Below, piece by piece: positions 6,760 through 13,085 of a stretch of DNA of 17,423 bases. This stretch comes from Dehalococcoidia bacterium (GTDB lineage: Bacteria > Chloroflexota > Dehalococcoidia > UBA2979). The notes beneath the pieces were generated by a model that saw only the letters and a list, made by a program, of their open reading frames with translations, did no database searches and was not told where the DNA came from. The DNA lies in NCBI GenBank assembly GCA_030745285.1, contig JASLOV010000053.1, positions 1 to 17,423 on the forward strand. The letters run 5' to 3'. The position numbers and the translations under genes were made by a program. Each line of letters begins with the position of its first letter. The stretch's first letter is position 1.

Positions 6760-8039
6760 GCGGCGACGCAGCGGGCAGCGGGGGGGTGAGCAGGCGGCCG
6801 GCCGGGGAGGGCGCGCCGGTGCTGGCGCTGGAGGGCATGCGCGTGCTCGATCACGGCCACGTCTGGGCCGGCCCGCTGCTGGGCCGCAGTCTCGCCTACG
6901 CCGGCGCGGAGGTGATCAAGATCGAACCGCCCGGCCGGGCCTCGGGCGTGGTGATGGGCGGCGCCGTCGCCCGTGCGGAGGTTGCCGACGACGACCCCCG
7001 CCGCTACCACGACTACGACCGCGGCAAGTACGGCATCACGCTCGACCTCGCGACCGAGGAAGGGCACGAGCTCTACCTGCGACTGCTCGCCATGAGCGAC
7101 ATCGTGGTGGAGAACTTCTCGGCCGGCGTGATGGAGGGGCTGGGGCTCGGGTACGAGGCGCTGAGCGCGGCCAATCCCGGCATCATCCTCGCCTCGCTCT
7201 CGGCGACCGGTGCGACACCCGGGCCGTGGCGCGATCTGCGCACCTACGGGCCCTCGCTCGCGGCGCTTTACGGCATCAAGGGCCTGCTCGGCTACCTGGA
7301 CGACCCCCAGCCACGCGAGGACACCGCCGATCTTGACCCGACGGCGGCCGGCCATGCCATGGTCGCCATCCTTGCCGCGCTTGAGTATCGCGAGCGCAGC
7401 GGGCTGGGCCAGCACATCGACATGGCGCAGGGGGAGGCGACGCTGCAGCGCATCGCCGAGCCGGTGTTCGACTACCTCCTGAACGGACGCGTCGCCGGGC
7501 CGCAGCAGAACCGCTACCCCGGATTCGCCCCCCACGGCGTCTACCGCGCCTCCGGCGAGGACCGCTGGCTGTCGATCGTCGTGCGCGACGACACGGAGTG
7601 GGCGGCGCTGGTAGCCGCGGCGGAAAGCACAGCACCCGAGCTGGCCGAGCCGCGCTTCGCCACGCTGGCCGGGCGGCTGGCGGAGCAGGACGACCTCGAC
7701 GCCGCGATCGAGGAGTGGACGGTGCAGCATGACGCCTTCGAGCTGACGCAACGGTTGCAGGCGGCTCGCGTCGCGGCCTTCCCGGTGATGGGGCCGCCGG
7801 ATCTGCTGGCGGACGACAACCACGAGGCGTTGCGACGCAGCGGCGTCGTGATCGGTCCGCGAGCGCAGATCACCGTCGACCAGCTCTACTACGGCATCCC
7901 GTGGAAGCTGACCGGCTCGACCGGCGTGATCCAGGGGCCGAGCCCGATCAAGGGCGGGGACAACGACTACGTCTTTGGTGAGTTGATGGGGATCGACCCC
8001 GCGGAGCGGGACGCCCTCCGCGACCGCGGCGTGATCTAG
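6756..8039 (+). CDS. Family III (CaiB/BaiF) CoA-transferase, Asp-type
   Basis: The frame begins with GTG at 6756, overlapping the preceding stop by four bases, and encodes 427 residues; GTG at 6786 is an alternative. Family sequence starts at LALEGMRVLDHGHVWAGPLL (23-42), then AEVIKIEPPGRASG (51-64), RGKYGITLDLATEEG (89-103) and MSDIVVENFSAGVMEGLGLG (113-132). ADLDPTAAGHAMVAILAAL holds D194 at the catalytic position and is followed by RSGLGQHIDMAQGEA. In place of the usual GEH motif near the C-terminus it has IKGGDNDYVFGELMG, a small departure. It is the second gene of the forward pair and ends tail to tail with the PHP-domain gene, sharing a CTAG. The substrate is unknown; partnership with the preceding protein is inferred from coupling. 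Confidence 0.92.
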   Translation: MSGDAAGSGGVSRRPAGEGAPVLALEGMRVLDHGHVWAGPLLGRSLAYAGAEVIKIEPPGRASGVVMGGAVARAEVADDDPRRYHDYDRGKYGITLDLATEEGHELYLRLLAMSDIVVENFSAGVMEGLGLGYEALSAANPGIILASLSATGATPGPWRDLRTYGPSLAALYGIKGLLGYLDDPQPREDTADLDPTAAGHAMVAILAALEYRERSGLGQHIDMAQGEATLQRIAEPVFDYLLNGRVAGPQQNRYPGFAPHGVYRASGEDRWLSIVVRDDTEWAALVAAAESTAPELAEPRFATLAGRLAEQDDLDAAIEEWTVQHDAFELTQRLQAARVAAFPVMGPPDLLADDNHEALRRSGVVIGPRAQITVDQLYYGIPWKLTGSTGVIQGPSPIKGGDNDYVFGELMGIDPAERDALRDRGVI

Positions 8040-8761
8040 CCGCGATCCACGGTGCTTGCAGGGACCGACGAGACGCCGGACGGCCGCATGTCGACCGCGC
8101 TCGCCGTCCCGGCGCGCAGCTGGTCGACGAGGTCGCCGACGCCGGCGACCGGGCTGGCAAAGGCCGTGCCCACTCGCCCGACGGCGACGCGGCTGTGTGC
8201 GTCACTGCCGCCGACCGCGGCGACGTTGACCTCCGCGGCCTGCCGCACGTAGTAGCCGTCCGCGCTGTCGGAATTGTCGCCATTGACGGCTTCGATGCCC
8301 TCGAACCACTCGCGCATCTCGTCCCACGGCGGCTGGCGGCCGCTGTGGGACCGCATCGGGTGGGCGAGCACCATCGCCGCCCCCTCCGCGCGAACGATCG
8401 GGCGCAGCTGCTCGATCTCCAGCAGGGTGGGCGCGTAGCGGTCGAGCCCGTAGACGAGCACGTGCCCAACGTCGGTGCTGAGCTCCATGCCGCGCACGAC
8501 GGTGATGCCAAAGAGTTCGCTGAGCTTGGTCGCGTCGCTCTGCGGCCACAGCGAGTTGTGCTCGGTCAGGCAGATGCCGTTCAGGCCGCGGTCGGCCGCC
8601 TGCTCGGCGAGCGCGAGCGCAGTCGCGCCGCTGTCGAACGATCGGTCGGAGCTGTGTGTATGCAGGTCGAGCACCGCGCCGCCGGGGGGACGCAGTGTTG
8701 CCGGGTCGGTCAGGCTGGCGGGGTCGATCATGCTCAGCCGGCCGCGCCGGGAACGACCCAT
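8036..8761 (-). CDS. PHP-domain metal-dependent phosphoesterase
   Basis: The 241 residues keep the PHP metal-binding set: LDLHTHSSDRSFDSG with H34 and H36 plus D39, LTEHN with E67 and H68, RGMEL with E93, H100 in VGHVLVYG, LAHPMRS with H134, and GGSDAHS with D187 and H189. This is close to the stand-alone PHP phosphatases related to TrpH/YciV, which remove phosphate from nucleotides with a bi- or trinuclear metal centre. The real substrate is not known. I chose ATG 8761 because it overlaps the EtfA stop by one base (TGATG); ATG 8731 (MIDPAS) is a fair alternative, as neither has a strong ribosome site. The upstream open frame to 8908 is antisense-like sequence within etfA. It is the last gene of the NMO-EtfBA operon, an unexpected partner for electron-transfer proteins. 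Confidence 0.87.
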   Translation of the reverse strand: MGRSRRGRLSMIDPASLTDPATLRPPGGAVLDLHTHSSDRSFDSGATALALAEQAADRGLNGICLTEHNSLWPQSDATKLSELFGITVVRGMELSTDVGHVLVYGLDRYAPTLLEIEQLRPIVRAEGAAMVLAHPMRSHSGRQPPWDEMREWFEGIEAVNGDNSDSADGYYVRQAAEVNVAAVGGSDAHSRVAVGRVGTAFASPVAGVGDLVDQLRAGTASAVDMRPSGVSSVPASTVDRG

Positions 8762-9747
8762 CAGCGGCCCGCCCGCAGCTCGAGGCCGAGCCGCGTCAGC
8801 TCCGGCAACACTTCGAGGCAGTCGTCGACGATGCCGTAGTGAGCGTAGTTGAAGATCGGCGCGTCCGGGTCCGTGTTGATGGCGACGATCACCCGTGAGT
8901 TCGAGCATCCGGCCATGTGCTGGCTGGCGCCGGAGATGCCGGCCGCGATGTAGAGGTCGGGCGTCACGATCTTCCCGGTGAGCCCGACCTGTTCCGGCGC
9001 CGGCGCCCAGCCATCGTCGACGATCGCCCGCGACGCGCCCGGCATACCGCCCAGCGCCTCCGCGAGTTCGCGGATGCGGTCGTAGTTGTCGCCGTCCTTC
9101 AGTCCGCGACCGCCGGAGACGACGACGCGTGCGTCCTCGAGCCGCGGCCCCTCGTCCGCGGAGGGGGCCTGTTCGACGGTGACGCGGCTCTCGACGGCCG
9201 GCACGGTCAGCGCTTCGATGTCCGCGGTGCGCCCCGCTTCGCGCTCCGGCGCTTCGGCCACGGCCGGCGCCAGCCCGAGCACGCGCGGCCCCGGCCCGCT
9301 CAGCCGGTAGGCGGCGTGGGCGGCGCCGCCGAAGACGGCGGCCGTGACCTCCAGGTCATCGCCGCTGCCGGAGAAGTCGATCACGCCCATCAGCGATGCG
9401 CCGTCGAGCCGCGCGGCCAGCCTTGGCCCCAGTTCGAGCGCGTCAGCGTTGCCCAACAGCAACACGTTGCGCGCGCCGCTCTGTTCGACCGCCGCCGCCG
9501 CGGCCGCAACCGCCAGGTCGCCGCCGGGGCGGGCGAATCGCTCCTCGTCCGCCGCGAGCACCCGGTCCACGCCGCGCTCGGCTGCCTCGGTGGTGGCGGC
9601 GGCGATGTCCTGCCCGATCACGGCACAGACGAGGCTGGCGTCGGATAGGCCGGCCAGGCGACTGCCGGCGCCGAGGGCCTCGGCGGCGGCGTTGGAGAGA
9701 CCGTCGCCACCGGGCGGCATGAGAATGACCAGTACCGGCTCACTCAT
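8761..9747 (-). CDS. etfA: Electron transfer flavoprotein alpha subunit
   Basis: The 328 residues match EtfA in length and in the FAD-binding C-terminal domain: VVSGGRGLKDGDNYDRIREL (209-228), R240 with the following VDDGW, QVGLTGKIVTPDLYIAAGIS (253-272), GASQH and VAINTDPDAPIF. With EtfB it forms an FAD (plus AMP) heterodimer that takes electrons from acyl-CoA and related dehydrogenases and passes them on, usually to ETF:quinone oxidoreductase. In QVGLTGK the usual QVGQTGK has Leu for Gln, and AGCSNS has Cys where Met is common. The ATG at 9747 overlaps the end of etfB by eight bases. The N-terminal domain is Ala-rich and more divergent. No acyl-CoA dehydrogenase or ETF:quinone oxidoreductase lies in the window. 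Confidence 0.93.
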   Translation of the reverse strand: MSEPVLVILMPPGGDGLSNAAAEALGAGSRLAGLSDASLVCAVIGQDIAAATTEAAERGVDRVLAADEERFARPGGDLAVAAAAAAVEQSGARNVLLLGNADALELGPRLAARLDGASLMGVIDFSGSGDDLEVTAAVFGGAAHAAYRLSGPGPRVLGLAPAVAEAPEREAGRTADIEALTVPAVESRVTVEQAPSADEGPRLEDARVVVSGGRGLKDGDNYDRIRELAEALGGMPGASRAIVDDGWAPAPEQVGLTGKIVTPDLYIAAGISGASQHMAGCSNSRVIVAINTDPDAPIFNYAHYGIVDDCLEVLPELTRLGLELRAGR

Positions 9748-10576
9748 CGAACATGCCCTGTCCCTGCAGCAGCGCCATCAGCGCCTGCGCCTTGGCCTCG
9801 GGCGAGTCGCCGTCGATCACCTCACAATGCCCCTGCACGTCGGGCACGATCAGTCGCATCAGCTCGACGCGGGCGTCGTCGCCTTCGAGCAGGTCGGCGG
9901 CCGCGCGTTCGGCGGGCGGGTTGCGGCGGGCGGCCATCATGCCGCGACTGCTCGGGTATCGCGCCTGCCCCAGTTCGTTGCTCACGCTCACGACCGCCGG
10001 CAGCGGGGCGCTCACGAGCTCCTCGCCCTCCGGCAGCGCGCGTGTCACGCGCACCGCAGCCCCATCCCCATTGCCGTCGATACGCACGTCCGACGCCAGC
10101 GTCACGAGCGGGCTGCCGAGCAGCTCCGCCAGCACGGCCGGCACCGCGCCCTGGTCGTAGTCGGAGCCCTGCCGTCCGCAGAGCACGAGGTCGACGTCGC
10201 CGAGTTCGCCGATGGCGGCAGCGAGCAGTTTCGCGGTGCGGAAACCGTCCGCGACGGCCACCTCCGGGTCCACGACGAGCACGGAGCTGTCCGCACCCAT
10301 CGCCACGCAGCGCTTCAGCACGTCGGCGGCGGCGGGGTCACCGGAGGCGATGGCGGTGATGCGGACGTCGCCCTCGTTGCCTTCTCCGGCATCGTCGCGG
10401 ATGCGAAGGGCGGCCTCGGTCGCCTGCTCGTCGTAGGCGTTGATGATGTGCGGGATGGTGCTGCCGCCGGTGTCGAAGGAGCGGCCGCTCTCATCGACCC
10501 CCAGCCGCCCCCACAGCGCGTAACCGTTCACGCCCTCCGGGTCGAGCACCTGCTTGGCGCAGATCACGATGTGCAA
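9740..10576 (-). CDS. etfB: Electron transfer flavoprotein beta subunit
   Basis: The 278 residues start MHIVICAKQVLDPEG, the normal EtfB opening, and include INAYDEQATEAALRIRD, DVRITAIASGDP, VLKRCVAMGADSSVLV and DLVLCGRQGSDYDQGAVPAVLAELLG, which is the ETF signature region around the AMP site. The start codon is TTG at 10576. An in-frame TAG at 10597-10595 rules out a longer form except from CTG, so TTG is well supported even though its ribosome site is weak. It partners EtfA, whose gene overlaps it downstream. Just upstream is a run of 13-bp repeats at the end of the preceding small gene. At 278 residues it is slightly longer than the common 250-260, with a C-terminal extension (VIDGDSPEAKAQALMALLQG) like that of several bacterial EtfB proteins. 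Confidence 0.92.
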   Translation of the reverse strand: MHIVICAKQVLDPEGVNGYALWGRLGVDESGRSFDTGGSTIPHIINAYDEQATEAALRIRDDAGEGNEGDVRITAIASGDPAAADVLKRCVAMGADSSVLVVDPEVAVADGFRTAKLLAAAIGELGDVDLVLCGRQGSDYDQGAVPAVLAELLGSPLVTLASDVRIDGNGDGAAVRVTRALPEGEELVSAPLPAVVSVSNELGQARYPSSRGMMAARRNPPAERAAADLLEGDDARVELMRLIVPDVQGHCEVIDGDSPEAKAQALMALLQGQGMFDE

Positions 10577-10594
10577 GTGAGGCCGCCGATCCAG

Positions 10595-10643
10595 CTAGTC
10601 ATCGCTGCTAGTCATCGCTGCTAGTCATCGCTGCTAGTCATCG
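10595..10643. repeat. Tandem 13-bp repeat (about 3.8 copies) between the small ORF and etfB
   Basis: CTAGTCATCGCTG occurs exactly at 10595-10607, 10608-10620 and 10621-10633, followed by CTAGTCATCG at 10634-10643. On the transcribed strand each unit reads CAGCGATGACTAG and so carries both a TGA and a TAG. The fourth, partial copy is the end of the upstream 94-residue gene (GATGACTAG). Because 13 is not a multiple of three, the TAG falls in a new frame in each copy. The array looks like slippage-driven copying of the gene's last codons. Confidence 0.9.
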
Positions 10644-10918
10644 AGGTAGAAGATGTACGACTCCTCGCACCAGACGTGGTTGTCGGCCATGTCCACCGGC
10701 TTCTCGGTGAGGTCCCCGAGTTCGAGCCAGCGCCAGGGCGGGTCGCCTTGATCCATGCGGCGGCCGGTCAGCGTTCCCTCGAAGCTCTCGCGGGAGCCGA
10801 CCATGCCGTTGCCGACCGGACCGCCGCCGTCTGCCTGCACCCGTCGCCCGGCGACGGACGCGTCATGGTAGACGGCGCTGCGGCCGGACCCGGGGTCCGA
10901 CGGGGGCTGTTCGACCAC
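10634..10918 (-). CDS. Small protein of unknown function in the NMO-EtfBA operon
   Basis: I do not recognise this 94-residue protein. The frame starts with GTG at 10918 and has a GGAG site five bases before it, 12 bases after the NMO stop, which supports a real gene. The N-terminal half (MVEQPPSDPGSG to about residue 40) is Gly/Ser-rich and probably disordered. The C-terminal half has GDPPWRWLELGDLTEKPVDM and ends ADNHVWCEESYIFYLDD, with aromatic and acidic residues and one cysteine. There is no signal peptide or membrane segment. Its place between an NMO-like flavoprotein and EtfB suggests a small accessory subunit, but that is a guess. The DNA just past its stop is the 13-bp tandem repeat. 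Confidence 0.6.
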   Translation of the reverse strand: MVEQPPSDPGSGRSAVYHDASVAGRRVQADGGGPVGNGMVGSRESFEGTLTGRRMDQGDPPWRWLELGDLTEKPVDMADNHVWCEESYIFYLDD

Positions 10919-10930
10919 TATCGCTCCGCC

Positions 10931-12046
10931 TCAGGCGCCGACCGGCTCTCCGGTCAGTTGCTCGAAGTGGTCCTGGGCTTCCTCGACCATGTCGAAGACG
11001 ACCTCCGCGGCGGGCTTCATCTCGTGCACGCCGACGACGCTCTGACCGGCCGGGGTGGTCATCCAGTCTTCCATGCGGGCCTCGCGGATACCGCGTTGCA
11101 CTTCGCCGACGAGCATGCCCTGCAGCGGCATCTGCAGCGGCTCCGGGGCGCCGTCCGCCTTCCAGGCGTCCGACCACTTGGAGCGGAGCTGGCGAATCGG
11201 CTTGCCGGATGTCGCGCGCGACTGCACGGCGTCCTCGGCCTGCGCCTCGACCAGGCGCTGCTTGATGAACATCTGCGTCTCGGACTCGTGGGTGGCGAGC
11301 CAGATGGTGCCGGTCCAGACGCCGGCTGCACCCATCGCCAGCGCCCCGGCGAGGTGCTTGCCGTTGGAGACGCCGCCGGCGGCGAGCACCAGCGTGTCCG
11401 TCCCCTCGGCCATCTCCACGACCTCCGGCACCAGCGTGAAGGTGCCGACGGTGCCGCTGTGGCCGCCGGAGTCGTAACCCTGCGCCACGATCACGTCGAC
11501 GCCGGCCTCGACCTGGCGTCGCGCCTGGCGCGGCAGGCCGACCAGGCCCCACACCTTCGTGCCCACCTCGTGCGCCTCTTCCAGCACGAATGCCGGACTG
11601 CCGAGGCCGGAAGCGAAGATCGGTACACGCTCTTCCAGCAGCACGTCCAGCGCTTCGCGCGCGCCCTGCAACAGGTTCGGGCTGGAGATGCTCGCGCCCT
11701 GCGCCTGGATCGGCTTCGGCTTCGGAATGTCGTTATCGGTGTGCAGGCTCTCCACGAAGTCGCGGTGCTCCTGCGGGATCATCGACTCCAGGTCCTCGCG
11801 GTTGCCCTCGACGAAGGAGGCCGGCACCAGCAGGTCGACGCCGAAGGGGCGGTCGCCGACGCGCTCGCGGATCCAGGCGATCTCGGAGCGCAGCTTGTCC
11901 GGCGCCATGCCGGTACCGCCGAGGATGCCGATGCCGCCGGCGTTGGTGACGGCGACGATGACATCGCGGGTGTGGGCGAAGGCGACGATCGGCACCTCGC
12001 AGCCGTACTCCTCACACAGACGGGTTTGCAGGGGGTCGCCGGCCAT
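10931..12046 (-). CDS. Nitronate monooxygenase-like flavoprotein
   Basis: The ATG at 12046 has a strong GAGGAGAG ribosome site and gives 371 residues; the open frame further upstream overlaps the divergent PIG-L gene and is not coding-like. The FMN TIM-barrel NMO/2-nitropropane dioxygenase pattern is clear: VAVTNAGGIGILGGTG (31-46), RPFGVDLLVPASF (66-78), VPIFASGLG (141-149), VIVAQGYDSGGHSG (185-198) with the family His at 196, and LAAGGVSNGKHLAGALAMGA (221-240). The N-terminal APM motif of classic enzymes is replaced by IVAFAHTRDV, as in an NMO-like subgroup. Classic members oxidise alkyl nitronates with oxygen; the real substrate here is open. It heads the operon with a small unknown protein, EtfB, EtfA and a PHP protein, so an electron-donor role to ETF is possible but unproven. 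Confidence 0.88.
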   Translation of the reverse strand: MAGDPLQTRLCEEYGCEVPIVAFAHTRDVIVAVTNAGGIGILGGTGMAPDKLRSEIAWIRERVGDRPFGVDLLVPASFVEGNREDLESMIPQEHRDFVESLHTDNDIPKPKPIQAQGASISSPNLLQGAREALDVLLEERVPIFASGLGSPAFVLEEAHEVGTKVWGLVGLPRQARRQVEAGVDVIVAQGYDSGGHSGTVGTFTLVPEVVEMAEGTDTLVLAAGGVSNGKHLAGALAMGAAGVWTGTIWLATHESETQMFIKQRLVEAQAEDAVQSRATSGKPIRQLRSKWSDAWKADGAPEPLQMPLQGMLVGEVQRGIREARMEDWMTTPAGQSVVGVHEMKPAAEVVFDMVEEAQDHFEQLTGEPVGA

Positions 12047-12098
12047 CGGTCTCTCCTCGGGGTAATCGCGCACGGACGCGCGGCGTCTCTCGGCGGCG

Positions 12099-12132
12099 AT
12101 TCTACGCTCGTTGGGGCCCTCTGATCGATAAT
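12099..12132. promoter_or_regulatory. Divergent promoter region for the NMO operon and the PIG-L gene
   Basis: The 117-bp gap between the two start codons holds a -10-like TAGAAT on the reverse strand (12104-12099, five of six matches) for the NMO operon. It also holds GATAAT on the forward strand (12127-12132, five of six) about 31 bases before the PIG-L ATG. Clear -35 boxes are missing on both strands, so regulators or other sigma factors may be needed. This short stretch is AT-richer than its surroundings. Confidence 0.4.
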
Positions 12133-12163
12133 GTGCCGTACTGCAATCTGAACGGAGCACCGA

Positions 12164-13033
12164 ATGGCCACCTCGAACGACGTCGTCGGCGTCACCGGCA
12201 AGCGCGTGATGGCGGTGTTCGGACACCCCGATGACGAGGGTCAGGTGACGGGGACGCTCGCTGCGTTCCTGGCCGCCGGCAATGAGGTGACGCTGGTCTG
12301 CGCCACGCGCGGGGAGGTGGGAGAGATCAGCGACCCCGCGCTCTCGACGCCGGAGACGCTCGGCTACACCCGCGAGCTGGAGCTGCGGGCGGCGATGGCC
12401 CAGATCGGATTCAGCGACGTCCGCTTCCTCGACTATCGCGACAGCGGCATGGACGGGACGCCGGAGAACGAGGACGAGCGCTGCTTCCACCAGCAGCCGC
12501 CGGAGGTCGCCGTCCCGGCCGTGCTGGCGATCATGCGAGAGGTGCGTCCGCACTACGTCTTTACGTGGCAGGTCGATGGCGGCTACGGGCACCCGGACCA
12601 CGTCGCCGCCCATCGCCACACGGTCGCGGCGTTCGATGCCTGCAGCGACGCCGAGGCGTACCCGGAGAGCGGCGAGGCGTGGGAGCCGGAGCGGCTCTAC
12701 TGGAGCGCCCGCACCCGCCGCCAGTTCGCGACGATCCGGCTGGAGATGGAGAAGCGCGGGCTGCTGGACGATGCCATCAGTGACGAGGACCGTGAGCGGC
12801 TGGACGAGATGCTGTCAGCGCCGGAGCCGCCGGCCAGTGTGATCGTCGACTGTGCGGCGTTCGTCGACCGCAAGCGGCGCGCCACCTCCATGCACCGCAC
12901 GCAGTTCGGTGACGGCGGGATGTGGGCGCGCATACCGGAGGACCTGAGGGCGTCGATGTATTCGGAGGAGCGCTTCTTCCAGGGCCGGCCGGCGTGGCCG
13001 GAGGACCGGGCCCCTCGGCATAGGTTCGGGTAG
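12164..13033 (+). CDS. PIG-L/LmbE-family deacetylase
   Basis: The 289 residues carry the zinc-site motifs of PIG-L (GlcNAc-PI de-N-acetylase) enzymes: VFGHPDDEGQV with H21 and D24, and GYGHPDHVAAH with H146, plus VCATRGEVGEI and TRELELRAAMAQIGFSDVRF between them. The Asp at position 23 or 24 is the likely general base. The TRGEVGEI segment resembles the MshB/Mca group, which acts on GlcNAc-inositol or mycothiol conjugates. Mycothiol use by this organism is not shown, so I call only the family. The ATG has a GGAG site six bases away and MATSNDVVGV is a plausible N-terminus. It is a single gene, divergent from the NMO operon and convergent with the M20 gene, and ends inside a G-rich repeat. Confidence 0.9.
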   Translation: MATSNDVVGVTGKRVMAVFGHPDDEGQVTGTLAAFLAAGNEVTLVCATRGEVGEISDPALSTPETLGYTRELELRAAMAQIGFSDVRFLDYRDSGMDGTPENEDERCFHQQPPEVAVPAVLAIMREVRPHYVFTWQVDGGYGHPDHVAAHRHTVAAFDACSDAEAYPESGEAWEPERLYWSARTRRQFATIRLEMEKRGLLDDAISDEDRERLDEMLSAPEPPASVIVDCAAFVDRKRRATSMHRTQFGDGGMWARIPEDLRASMYSEERFFQGRPAWPEDRAPRHRFG

Positions 13034-13058
13034 GGGACGGGTTCGGGTAGGGGAGGGG
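13023..13058 (+). repeat. G-rich direct repeat with six G-runs, possible G-quadruplex
   Basis: GGTTCGGGTAGGGGA is repeated exactly at 13023-13037 and 13040-13054. Together with the flank this gives six runs of three or four G within 31 bases (13028-13058), with linkers of one to three bases. It starts within the last PIG-L codons, spans the TAG stop (13031-13033) and would lie in the 3' end of that transcript. The sequence fits the usual quadruplex pattern, but folding is inferred. Confidence 0.75.
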
Positions 13059-13067
13059 TCTACCCGC

Positions 13068-13085
13068 GGCGCGCCGGAGCGCGCC
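13068..13085. terminator. Perfect 7-bp GC hairpin between convergent genes
   Basis: GGCGCGC (13068-13074) pairs exactly with GCGCGCC (13079-13085) around a CGGA tetraloop. It sits between the PIG-L stop and the M20 stop, and its last base belongs to the M20 TAG. It probably ends transcripts from both sides. A T-run is missing on either strand. The same layout (hairpin arm running into the stop codon) is seen at 1290-1316. Confidence 0.55.

Noticed and set aside
8762..8908. N-terminal extension of the PHP protein into etfA
   Set aside because: It is out-of-frame sequence of etfA; the PHP motifs start well after ATG 8761.
10595..10643. CRISPR array or iteron-like origin
   Set aside because: Units are only 13 bp, directly adjacent without spacers, and no Cas or replication gene is nearby; simple tandem repeat.
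12047..12619. N-terminal extension of the NMO-like protein up to 12619
   Set aside because: It is antisense to the PIG-L gene; ATG 12046 has a strong GAGGAGAG site.
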